This document shows positions 1 through 4,785 of a stretch of 6,232 bases of DNA, one piece after another; position 1 is the stretch's first letter, and the number at the start of each line of letters is the position of its first letter. A model generated the notes under the pieces. That model was given only the letters and a program-made list of their open reading frames with translations. It did no database searches and had not been told where the DNA came from. The stretch is from Alphaproteobacteria bacterium. Lineage in GTDB: Bacteria; Pseudomonadota; Alphaproteobacteria; RF32; CAG-239. The translations under genes were made by a program, and so were the position numbers. The stretch is taken from assembly GCA_017477035.1 (NCBI GenBank), contig JAFUXW010000082.1, positions 1 to 6,232 of the forward strand. The letters run 5' to 3'.

Positions 1-285
1 CCCAACAAAAAAATACGTAAAACAAACGCTTTTATCGGTGCTATTATGGCTGTTATAATGATGCAGATATTAAGAATAGGCTTCGGATACTTTATTGAAC
101 TTAATGTGACATACCGCACAATATACGGCGCCTTAGCCACTATTCCTGTTTTATTGGTTTGGATGTATTTATGGTGGACTGTAGTATTATCGGGGGCTAT
201 TATGACTGCCGCCTTAGAAGAATTTCGCCACAAAAAAAGAATATGGCGCAAAAAGAAAAAACATATATCAGAACAATCATTTTAG
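1..285 (+). CDS. YihY/virulence factor BrkB family membrane protein, C-terminal part
   Basis: The frame is open from base 1, so the gene starts before the window; 94 C-terminal residues are present. Two hydrophobic segments are visible, at about residues 10-30 of the fragment and 42-64. Between them lies the YRTIYGALATIPVLLVWMYL stretch, which matches the conserved C-terminal region of YihY/BrkB inner-membrane proteins (typically about 270-320 residues with six membrane segments). The tail after residue 76 is strongly basic (HKKRIWRKKKKH) and probably cytoplasmic. The molecular function of this family is unsettled; older names linking it to ribonuclease BN are wrong. The stop overlaps the end of the convergent HD-domain gene by 9 bp, and no terminator separates them. 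The family assignment rests on the recognised motif; the missing N-terminus cannot be judged. Confidence 0.85.
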   Translation, partial: PNKKIRKTNAFIGAIMAVIMMQILRIGFGYFIELNVTYRTIYGALATIPVLLVWMYLWWTVVLSGAIMTAALEEFRHKKRIWRKKKKHISEQSF

Positions 286-1095
286 ATATTGATGGTTTTG
301 CACATAATTTACCACGAATGACTTATATCTGCTTTTAAATTCTTCATCGTTGCAATATTTATCAAACATTGCAAACAATCCGGATAAAACATTTAATTTT
401 TCACAGTAATCGACAGAATATTGATAATTGATATCAAAAAACCACGATAAATAACCGGTAATGTGATCTGCTTGCGAAGCTCCCTGAAAACGCGGAGTAG
501 TATCTTCTTTAAAAGAAGAATCTTTCACAATTTGCGATATCTGTCCATCTTTATATTTATCTCCGCAGCTTGTACCCAAAAATAAATGTTGAATATTGGC
601 TTCATTTATCAACATATTAAGGTTTGCAATCTTATCGGCATCACGGATAATAAAACAAATCAATTCGATTTCTTTTTGTATCCCTTTGTCTTCTATATTC
701 TCATACACTTCGTCATTATACAAATCTTCTATTCGGTGCCCGTGATGTTTTATCGGTAACCATATGCGAATATCATTAAACATAGGAGTATGACGCAACA
801 AAATTGATGCTCCGACTCCGTGGTCATATTTTCCCTTCTTATTAAAGCTGTGCTCAATTTCCGTAAAACGGCATACATCGTGCAACAAAACTGCCGTTTT
901 TACCATTTCCACATAATTATTTGATTTTTTCTGTAGCCATTCTATTTTGGGGATAATATAATTTCCGGCACCGGCCACTTGCTTGGAATGACGCCATTTT
1001 TCCGAGGCATATCCACGATAAAACTCATCATTCTTGACGATTTCATAACATTCATTGAAATGCAATTCCAGCAGTTGCCAGGCTTTTTTAAGCAT
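277..1095 (-). CDS. HD-domain metal-dependent phosphohydrolase
   Basis: The protein has 272 residues. The start is the ATG at 1095, because an AAGGAG ribosome binding site sits 6 nt before it; an ATG 27 bp upstream lacks such a site. An HD-type metal-binding set is visible: H36 (WRHSKQV), the H72-D73 doublet (LLHDVCRF), H92, histidines 117, 118 and 120 (KHHGH), and an aspartate pair at 152/154 (IIRDADKIANL). The order H...HD...D is that of the HD superfamily, whose members hydrolyse nucleotide or other phosphate esters using divalent metals. The substrate cannot be told from the sequence. The C-terminal third (about 180-272) is not recognised. No signal peptide or membrane segment is seen, so the protein is probably cytoplasmic. 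It is divergent from recA, and a LexA box lies about 104 bp upstream of its start, so SOS control is possible but not shown. Confidence 0.85.
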   Translation of the reverse strand: MLKKAWQLLELHFNECYEIVKNDEFYRGYASEKWRHSKQVAGAGNYIIPKIEWLQKKSNNYVEMVKTAVLLHDVCRFTEIEHSFNKKGKYDHGVGASILLRHTPMFNDIRIWLPIKHHGHRIEDLYNDEVYENIEDKGIQKEIELICFIIRDADKIANLNMLINEANIQHLFLGTSCGDKYKDGQISQIVKDSSFKEDTTPRFQGASQADHITGYLSWFFDINYQYSVDYCEKLNVLSGLFAMFDKYCNDEEFKSRYKSFVVNYVQNHQYLK

Positions 1096-1189
1096 ATTTT
1101 CTCCTTCTCTCTTTACATACATATATTTAATCGTAATTCAACGTAAGAGCAAAAATTTTTATTTTTTTTGCACAAGTAAAAAAAAACTC

Positions 1190-1218
1190 TTGAAATCAGA
1201 ACAAAAATAGAACACAAT
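1190..1218 (+). promoter_or_regulatory. recA promoter (sigma-70 type)
   Basis: TTGAAA at 1190-1195 (5 of 6 to the -35 consensus) is followed after exactly 17 bp by CACAAT at 1213-1218 (4 of 6 to the -10 consensus). The LexA box lies in the spacer, as expected for a repressor that blocks RNA polymerase. Transcription would start near 1225, giving a leader of about 85 nt before the recA ATG. The call is from motif matching only. Confidence 0.65.
1199..1213. promoter_or_regulatory. LexA (SOS) box, alphaproteobacterial type
   Basis: GAACAAAAATAGAAC is an exact GAAC-N7-GAAC direct repeat (GTTC-N7-GTTC on the other strand, with the T-rich centre TATTTTT). This is the established LexA operator of Alphaproteobacteria, distinct from the palindromic CTG-N10-CAG box of Gammaproteobacteria. 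It sits between the -35 and -10 of recA, a gene normally under LexA control, which makes a chance match unlikely. It is also in the only promoter region available to the divergent HD-domain gene. Confidence 0.88.
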
Positions 1219-1308
1219 ACATTTCAGCGGATAAAATTATTCTTTATTTGAGTTTTTTGTGAAAATAACCGATAAAGAATATAGAACAATTTTTATAAGG
1301 AAAATAAC

Positions 1309-2337
1309 ATGGAAAAAGATAAAGCATTAGAAGCAGCCTTAAGCCAAATTGAGCGCGCTTTCGGCAAAGGATCTATTATGCGCTTGGGGCAAAATACCAA
1401 TGTAGATATTGAAGCTGTCTCCACCGGTTCTATCGGTATTGATATTGCTCTCGGTATCGGCGGTATGCCAAAAGGACGAATTGTTGAAATATATGGTCCG
1501 GAAAGCTCTGGTAAAACGACTCTGGCCTTAAGTGTAATCGCTCAAAGTCAGAAAAAAGGCGGAACCTGTGCCTTTATTGACGCTGAACACGCCTTAGATC
1601 CATCTTATGCAAAAAAAATCGGCGTAGATGTGGAAAATTTGCTTATATCCCAACCGGATTCCGGTGAGCAAGCATTGGAAATTGCAGACACTCTAGTTCG
1701 CTCAGGTGCAATAGATGTTATGGTGGTTGACTCTGTAGCAGCTTTGGTACCTAAGGCAGAATTGGAAGGAGAAATGGGCGATTCGCACATGGGATTGCAA
1801 GCTCGCCTAATGAGCCAAGCGTTGCGTAAACTCACTTCAACTGTAGCTCGTTCCAATACTTTAATTATCTTTATCAACCAGATTCGTATGAAAATCGGTG
1901 TAATGTTTGGCAATCCGGAAACTACCACCGGAGGTAATGCTTTAAAATTTTATGCTTCTGTTCGTATGGATATTCGACGTATCGGAGCTATTAAAGATAA
2001 AGAAGATATTATCGGTTCGCAGACTAGAGTTAAGATTGTTAAAAACAAAGTTGCTCCGCCGTTCAAAACAGTTGATTTTGACATTATGTATGGAGAAGGT
2101 ATTTCTAAAACCGGTGAACTGATAGATTTAGGAGTTAAATCGGGTATTGTTGATAAAGCGGGAGCCTGGTTCTCCTATAATGGCGAAAAAATCGGACAAG
2201 GTCGAGAAAATGCCAAAACTTTCTTAAAAGAAAATCCAGCAATTGCTGAAGAAATTGAAAATCGTATCAGAGCTGATGCCGGTCACTTGACAACCGAAAT
2301 GATAGGTGACGACAACGAAATAAATGAGGAAGACTAG
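1309..2337 (+). CDS. recA: RecA recombinase
   Basis: The 342 residues are full length for bacterial RecA (about 340-360). RecA forms ATP-dependent filaments on single-stranded DNA, catalyses strand exchange in recombinational repair, and triggers LexA self-cleavage in the SOS response. Visible landmarks are: Walker A GPESSGKTT at 63-71; the catalytic glutamate E93 in DAEHALD; Walker B VMVVD at 137-141; DNA-binding loop L1 around 153-166 (EGEMGDSHMGLQAR); Q191 in FINQIR, which couples ATP to DNA binding; loop L2 around 192-206; and the TTTGGNALKFYASVR signature at 205-219. The C-terminus is acidic (GDDNEINEED), as in other RecAs where it modulates activity. No key residue is missing and there is no intein. 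An AAGGA site 7 nt upstream supports the ATG. The gene has its own LexA-box promoter and terminator and is probably monocistronic. Confidence 0.99.
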   Translation: MEKDKALEAALSQIERAFGKGSIMRLGQNTNVDIEAVSTGSIGIDIALGIGGMPKGRIVEIYGPESSGKTTLALSVIAQSQKKGGTCAFIDAEHALDPSYAKKIGVDVENLLISQPDSGEQALEIADTLVRSGAIDVMVVDSVAALVPKAELEGEMGDSHMGLQARLMSQALRKLTSTVARSNTLIIFINQIRMKIGVMFGNPETTTGGNALKFYASVRMDIRRIGAIKDKEDIIGSQTRVKIVKNKVAPPFKTVDFDIMYGEGISKTGELIDLGVKSGIVDKAGAWFSYNGEKIGQGRENAKTFLKENPAIAEEIENRIRADAGHLTTEMIGDDNEINEED

Positions 2338-2357
2338 TTGTCATTTATCTTCAACCG

Positions 2358-2389
2358 AAGAGCTCCGCTATATTTAACGGAGCTTTTTT
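2358..2389 (+). terminator. Intrinsic terminator of recA
   Basis: AGCTCCG at 2361-2367 pairs with CGGAGCT at 2378-2384 around a 10-nt loop. The stem can be extended outward by A-T and G-T pairs, and a T run (2384-2389) follows. It lies 20 bp after the recA stop. Confidence 0.9.
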
Positions 2390-2411
2390 GTAAATAAAAA
2401 AAAATTAAACA

Positions 2412-2440
2412 TTGAAATATTGTTATCTGCTTACTAAAAT
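2412..2440 (+). promoter_or_regulatory. Promoter of the exported repeat protein gene
   Basis: TTGAAA (2412-2417) and TAAAAT (2435-2440) each match the sigma-70 hexamers at 5 of 6 positions and are separated by exactly 17 bp. The pair lies just after the recA terminator and 39 bp before the next start codon, so the downstream gene has its own promoter. Confidence 0.65.
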
Positions 2441-2479
2441 GTCGTTAGTTTTATTTGATACATAAATAGGAGATATGAA

Positions 2480-3142
2480 ATGAAAAGCTTTTCTATTATA
2501 TTGGCGGTTTCTTTGTTAACCGGATTAACCGCCGATGCACAAGAAATCGCCCAAACTTTACAACAAGCAGAAAACCAAGTAGCAAATATGGATACCTATG
2601 CTATAAAACCTCTTTCCTTGGAAGAAAAATTGGCGGCTAAAAAAGCAGCTGTTCACGCCAAAATGATGGCTAAAAAAGCGGAACTCGGGGTAAAACCTGA
2701 AACGGATGCTTTATATGAAGATAAAATGGGAACAGCTTCTGAAAAAATCAAAGAAGATACTGCATTGAATGCGCCGACGATTGCCGATGCTACCATTGAT
2801 GCGCCGAAAGAAAAGAATGTTGAAATCATTAGCGAAACAGCCAACAGCGTCAATAATATCGCTGATAACATCAAAAATGGAATTGCGACAAACGTAAACG
2901 AACAGAAGGACGCCGTTAATGAGATTGTAGATGCAACAGTTGAAAACGTAAACGAACAGAAAGATGCCGTTAATGAGGTCGTAGATGCAACAGTTGAAAA
3001 CGTAAACGAACAGAAAGACGATACAGCCAGCATTATCAATGAAAACAAAGAAAATATTGTTGATGCTGTTAATGAGATAAAACAAGATGTTCAGCAAACA
3101 AACTCTGATTTGGATAATTTAGAAGAAATGTTGGGAGAATAG
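2480..3142 (+). CDS. Exported, Asn/Glu/Val-rich coiled-coil-like protein with 18-residue repeats
   Basis: I do not recognise a family. The product has 220 residues and begins with a type I signal peptide: MKSF, a hydrophobic core IILAVSLLTGL, and a likely cleavage after ADA (about residue 20/21), so it should act in the periplasm or outside the cell. Residues 46-70 are Ala/Lys-rich (KLAAKKAAVHAKMMAKKA) and helix-prone. Residues 138-173 hold two near-identical 18-residue units beginning NVNEQKDAVNE, followed by a third unit that diverges after 7 residues. A later DAVNEIKQD echoes the repeat. Hydrophobic residues at 3-4 spacing suggest a long amphipathic helix or coiled coil. The mature protein is acidic and ends LEEMLGE. 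AGGAGA 6 nt upstream decides the ATG; an ATG 5 bp earlier hits a stop at once. A structural or envelope-spanning role would fit but is inference. Confidence 0.85.
   Translation: MKSFSIILAVSLLTGLTADAQEIAQTLQQAENQVANMDTYAIKPLSLEEKLAAKKAAVHAKMMAKKAELGVKPETDALYEDKMGTASEKIKEDTALNAPTIADATIDAPKEKNVEIISETANSVNNIADNIKNGIATNVNEQKDAVNEIVDATVENVNEQKDAVNEVVDATVENVNEQKDDTASIINENKENIVDAVNEIKQDVQQTNSDLDNLEEMLGE
2891..3019 (+). repeat. In-frame 54-bp tandem repeat inside the exported protein gene
   Basis: Unit 1 is 2891-2944, unit 2 is 2945-2998, and a third copy begins at 2999 and stays alike for about 21 bp. The first two units differ at only a few positions (for example AAG/AAA in the QK codons, GAC/GAT, and ATT to GTC, changing Ile to Val). 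The period is a multiple of three, so copy number can change without a frameshift. Confidence 0.95.
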
Positions 3143-3154
3143 ATGATATTGCCT

Positions 3155-3186
3155 AAAAAAACGCGTGAAAATCACGCGTTTTTTTT
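3155..3186. terminator. Bidirectional intrinsic terminator between convergent genes
   Basis: ACGCGTGA (3161-3168) pairs perfectly with TCACGCGT (3172-3179) around an AAA loop. The stem is flanked by an A run (3155-3160) and a T run (3180-3186), so it can work on both strands. It serves the exported repeat protein gene (+), and its T tract overlaps the stop codon of the minus-strand gene ending at 3185. Confidence 0.9.
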
Positions 3187-3547
3187 ATTTCTTTCGTAAA
3201 TAGTCCCCCGGCATTGAAATACCTCTTAAAGCAGCTATTTTGGCAGCAATATTTTGTTTATGCTCATCAATTGACTGAGGAGTTGGCGGCTGAGACGCAT
3301 ATTGAGGTTGAGGAGTTGTTTGATCCAATTGATATAGCTCTCTTGCCGATGGTTGCGTATACGACGGAACCACATTAAGTTCAACTTCACTAAATGCCTC
3401 CATAAGACTGTTATCATCTTTCGCAGCATTTTCTCCCTTCTCTGTAAAGACATCATCACTTTGCAGGTATTCTAACTTTCTGCGAATCGCTTCTTTCATC
3501 GGTTCAGCTTGTTCTTTCAACAATCTTTTTACTTCTGACTTATTCAT
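3185..3547 (-). CDS. Small Gln/Pro-rich protein, second gene of the TerB-like operon
   Basis: I do not recognise a family. The protein has 120 residues and is soluble, with no signal peptide or membrane segment. Residues 1-29 are a charged, helix-prone region (MNKSEVKRLLKEQAEPMKEA). The middle is acidic. Residues 75-92 are low-complexity and rich in Gln, Pro and Thr (TTPQPQYASQPPTPQS), probably a disordered linker. The end is basic (LRGISMPGDYLRKK). The start is the ATG at 3547, which overlaps the end of the upstream TerB-like gene by 8 bp, with a GGA about 8 nt before it; a TTG 36 bp upstream is less likely. The overlap suggests translational coupling and a function linked to the TerB-like protein. 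A possible role as a partner or adaptor is inference. Confidence 0.75.
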   Translation of the reverse strand: MNKSEVKRLLKEQAEPMKEAIRRKLEYLQSDDVFTEKGENAAKDDNSLMEAFSEVELNVVPSYTQPSARELYQLDQTTPQPQYASQPPTPQSIDEHKQNIAAKIAALRGISMPGDYLRKK

Positions 3548-3971
3548 TGTTTTGTTCCAATATAATATCTCCGGTTCTGGCAAGTATAAGACTATCCAAA
3601 ACCCACCGATTAATCAGCACTACCTTATCACTTTCTACGCCCATTGCATTGGCGGTATCTATTATAATATCCAGCTCACTATCGTGCAAACTTTCATCGA
3701 TGTTTGCAAGCACGCATAATTCCTTAATCAACTGTAGTGAATGCTTACGATTTGTGATCTTACGAGTTTCCGTAACATAATCTATTGTTGCTGCATTTTT
3801 TATAATGTCTATAATCGTTGCATTATCAACCCCATATCGCAGCGATATCTTTTTTAAAAAGCTTATTTCTTCCGCATCTATTACTCCATCAGCGCGCACC
3901 ATTGCGCAAAAAACCTTTAGAAATATTATTTTTTCTTCGGTAGTTAGTGTCTTGATATAGTCTTCGTCCAT
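3540..3971 (-). CDS. TerB-like domain protein
   Basis: The 143 residues make up an all-helical protein of TerB type. Two acidic half-motifs of the fold are visible: MVRADGVIDAEE at 24-35 and LANIDESLHDSE at 88-99, each followed by an amphipathic helix (EISFLKKIS; LDIIIDTANAMG). In known TerB and related DjlA domains these acidic residues lie together and can bind metal. The domain occurs in tellurite-resistance and stress modules and in many unlinked proteins, so its presence alone does not imply tellurite resistance; no terC, terD or terA gene is seen here. An AAGGAG site 8 nt upstream supports the ATG. It is the first gene of an operon with the overlapping 3185-3547 gene and is divergent from the gene at 4061. 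The family call is from motif recognition. Confidence 0.75.
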   Translation of the reverse strand: MDEDYIKTLTTEEKIIFLKVFCAMVRADGVIDAEEISFLKKISLRYGVDNATIIDIIKNAATIDYVTETRKITNRKHSLQLIKELCVLANIDESLHDSELDIIIDTANAMGVESDKVVLINRWVLDSLILARTGDIILEQNNE

Positions 3972-4008
3972 AAATTTTCTCCTTTGTGTAGAGTTTATTT
4001 CAAAAAAA

Positions 4009-4040
4009 TTAATTTAGATTTAATCTGTTTAATTTAGATT
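4009..4040. promoter_or_regulatory. Tandem 12-bp repeat, candidate operator in a divergent promoter region
   Basis: TTAATTTAGATT occurs at 4009-4020 and again at 4029-4040, exactly 20 bp apart, close to two turns of the helix. An AATCT at 4022-4026 forms a small inverted repeat with the first copy (AGATT-T-AATCT). The region is the whole promoter space between the TerB-like operon (-) and the gene at 4061 (+). A regulator binding both sites on one face of the DNA is plausible; low sequence complexity is the alternative. Confidence 0.45.
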
Positions 4041-4060
4041 GGCTACTAAAGGAGAAGTAA

Positions 4061-4270
4061 ATGAATTATACTCAAGTTGCTGAAATAAAAAATGTTGTAA
4101 TGCAAAAATACGGGGAAAATATTCATTTTCACGACACTTGTGGCGGTGGGGCATATTTTTCTCTTGAACGCAATAATTATGAATTAGAAGAATTTTTAAA
4201 ACAATATTTTACTTCACGAGGAATGGTAATCAAATTTTCAAAAGACGGAACTAAATTTTCTGTAGAATAA
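4061..4270 (+). CDS. Small (69-residue) cytoplasmic protein with an HDTCGGG motif
   Basis: This is a real gene by its signals: AAGGAG lies 6 nt before the ATG and the composition is protein-like. The predicted order is helix (2-17), strand with the HFHDTCGGGAYFSLE motif (22-36), helix (40-55), then strand (MVIKFSKDGTKFSVE). From memory, the HDxCGG-x-x-F pattern recalls small RDAC-type proteins of unknown function, but I am not sure of that link. A lone Cys beside His, Asp and a Gly run could bind metal or be reactive, but there is only one such motif. It is divergent from the TerB-like operon. The stop is followed within a few bases by the degraded IS end, which may have removed whatever followed. 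Confidence 0.75.
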   Translation: MNYTQVAEIKNVVMQKYGENIHFHDTCGGGAYFSLERNNYELEEFLKQYFTSRGMVIKFSKDGTKFSVE

Positions 4271-4408
4271 AGTTGCAGAATAACTCATTATTATTACTTG
4301 TTGCTTAAATGCTTCCGTATATTCAACATTGCAGTTCATTACCTTGATTATATGCGGATTGCTTTCTAATTCAGAGCTTTCTTCTTGTGTAAATATATGG
4401 TGTTTCAT
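4238..4408 (-). pseudogene. Truncated IS3-family (IS150-like) orfA, N-terminal piece
   Basis: Only 56 codons are open. The first 38 or so (MKHHIFTQEESSELESNP, then HIIKVMNCNVEYTEAFKQQ) look like the extreme N-terminus of the helix-turn-helix orfA proteins of IS150-like elements, which start with an FT-x-E-E...L-x-x-NP...V...YT-x-x-FK pattern and normally run to well over 100 residues. After about 4295 the similarity is lost and the frame runs into the antisense of the small gene ending at 4270, so the element was cut here. The start at 4408 has AAAGG 7 nt upstream. An in-frame ATG at 4513 is rejected because it would read through the terminal repeat and hairpin of the element. No orfB transposase is present, so the piece is not active. 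Confidence 0.65.
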
Positions 4409-4447
4409 CTCGTTACCTTTCTGTTGTTGGTTGGTATAAAAAATTAT

Positions 4448-4484
4448 CCCGAAAATTACTAACGTAATCTTCGGGACTTTTTTT
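4448..4484. terminator. Hairpin with flanking T tracts inside the IS left end
   Basis: CCCGAA (4448-4453) pairs with TTCGGG (4470-4475), and ATTAC (4455-4459) pairs with GTAAT (4464-4468) around a TAAC loop, with one A-C mismatch between the two stems. A T run follows on the plus strand (4478-4484), and on the minus strand a T-rich ATAATTTTTTAT follows, so it can terminate both ways. Lying between the terminal repeat and orfA, it would block transcription entering the transposase gene from outside. Confidence 0.8.
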
Positions 4485-4487
4485 ACT

Positions 4488-4512
4488 TGTCCAACTTTCG
4501 GGGTACAGTTCA
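4488..4512 (-). repeat. IS150-type terminal inverted repeat (left end)
   Basis: Read on the minus strand, the 25 bases begin TGAACTGTACCCC, continue GAAAG and end TTGGACA. This matches the familiar TGAACTG-x-ACCCC...AGTTGGACA pattern of IS150-group termini. It lies 80 bp before the remaining start of orfA. No partner copy occurs in the window. Confidence 0.7.
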
Positions 4513-4525
4513 AAAAGGTGCTTTT

Positions 4526-4645
4526 TTACATTGGTGCCGACTTAAGAGACTCTTCTTGCTCCGTATGTTTCGCGAATATATCGCTCAACAACTGCGCTTC
4601 GGTCACTCGTACACTAAATTCGCCGTCAATGCCGTTTCGGCTCAT
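4526..4645 (-). other. Short open frame (39 codons), doubtful
   Basis: Starting at the ATG at 4645 the frame reads MSRNGIDGEFSVRV, then TEAQLLSDIFAKHTEQEESL, and stops at 4526. The composition is more protein-like than the neighbouring frames, but there is no good ribosome binding site, and the terminator hairpin at 4669-4698 lies just upstream on this strand. The last codons overlap a tRNA-tail-like sequence. It may be the C-terminal remnant of a lost gene. I assign no function. Confidence 0.25.
4530..4552 (-). repeat. tRNA-Thr 3'-end-like sequence, possible att scar
   Basis: The plus-strand ATTGGTGCCGAC at 4530-4541 is identical to 4780-4791, and both continue into AGAGACTC (4545-4552 and 4794-4801) with one indel and two or so changes between. 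On the minus strand this corresponds to part of a T arm, the 3' acceptor strand and the CCA end of tRNA-Thr. Nothing of the anticodon or D arm is here. Two same-orientation copies 250 bp apart fit attachment-site duplications; chance or partial gene duplication are alternatives. Confidence 0.5.
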
Positions 4646-4668
4646 TAAGTGTACTTCGCCTGAATATA

Positions 4669-4698
4669 AAAAAAACAACATTTTGAGGTTGTTTTTTT
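4669..4698. terminator. Bidirectional intrinsic terminator-like hairpin
   Basis: The A run plus CAAC (4669-4679) pairs with GTTG plus the T run (4688-4698), 11 bp around an 8-nt loop. Only four pairs at the loop end include GC, so stability is moderate, but the A/T-tract architecture is typical of a terminator usable on either strand. No clear gene feeds it on either side, so it is probably left over from a lost gene. Confidence 0.6.
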
Positions 4699-4708
4699 AT
4701 GTTCAGCC

Positions 4709-4724
4709 CGACCCAAGTGGGTCG
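4709..4724. repeat. Short GC-rich hairpin
   Basis: CGACCC (4709-4714) and GGGTCG (4719-4724) form a perfect 6-bp stem around AAGT. No T run follows. The left arm with its flank (CCCGACCCA) also occurs in the T-arm/variable-loop part of the tRNA-Thr remnant at 4807-4815, so it may be another scrap of tRNA-derived sequence. Confidence 0.4.
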
Positions 4725-4743
4725 TCCGTTCGGCTCTCGCGCT

Positions 4744-4785
4744 ACCAATAAAAAAACCACCGTTACGGTGGCTTCTTTTATTGGT
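4744..4785 (-). terminator. Terminator of the disrupted tRNA-Thr gene, nested in a 10-bp inverted repeat
   Basis: CCACCG (4757-4762) pairs with CGGTGG (4766-4771) around TTA. On the minus strand a run of seven T (the A run 4750-4756) follows, giving a classic intrinsic terminator that starts about 10 nt after the CCA end of the tRNA remnant. The outer arms ACCAATAAAA (4744-4753) and TTTTATTGGT (4776-4785) are a perfect inverted repeat that takes in the CCA end itself. The inner hairpin plus T run is the confident part. Confidence 0.75.

Larger units (their letters stand above)
4271..4512 (-). mobile_element. Solo left end of an IS3-family (IS150-like) insertion sequence
   Basis: The outer end at 4512 is fixed by a terminal-repeat-like sequence. 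Moving inward on the minus strand come a strong hairpin, then a ribosome binding site and the start of orfA, the normal layout of an IS150-type left end. The inner boundary is not defined and is somewhere near 4271-4295, where orfA similarity stops. The rest of orfA, all of orfB and the right terminal repeat are missing. A target duplication cannot be tested with one end. Confidence 0.65.

Noticed and set aside
1096..1122. Upstream ATG start for the HD-domain gene
   Set aside because: The AAGGAG site is placed for the ATG at 1095 and lies inside the longer version, which would lack its own site.
1605..1928. 107-codon open frame on the minus strand
   Set aside because: It lies wholly antisense to recA, whose protein sequence is unmistakable; it is a shadow frame.
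2891..3019. Repeats considered as a CRISPR array
   Set aside because: The units are contiguous, without spacers, in frame with a coding sequence and vary like codons.
2653..3097. Two long minus-strand frames with hydrophobic or Phe/Asn-rich repeats
   Set aside because: They are antisense to the exported repeat protein gene and their repeats are the mirror of its 54-bp units. The plus frame has a promoter, ribosome binding site and signal peptide.
3548..3583. TTG start for the Gln/Pro-rich protein
   Set aside because: It needs a rare start codon and a 44-bp overlap with the upstream gene; the ATG at 3547 gives a normal short overlap.
3540..3971. Tellurite resistance operon
   Set aside because: Only a TerB-like domain is present; no other ter gene is in the window, and this domain is common outside tellurite loci.
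4409..4513. N-terminal extension of the orfA remnant to an ATG at 4513
   Set aside because: It would translate the IS terminal repeat and the hairpin; the ATG at 4408 has a ribosome binding site and begins the family-like sequence.
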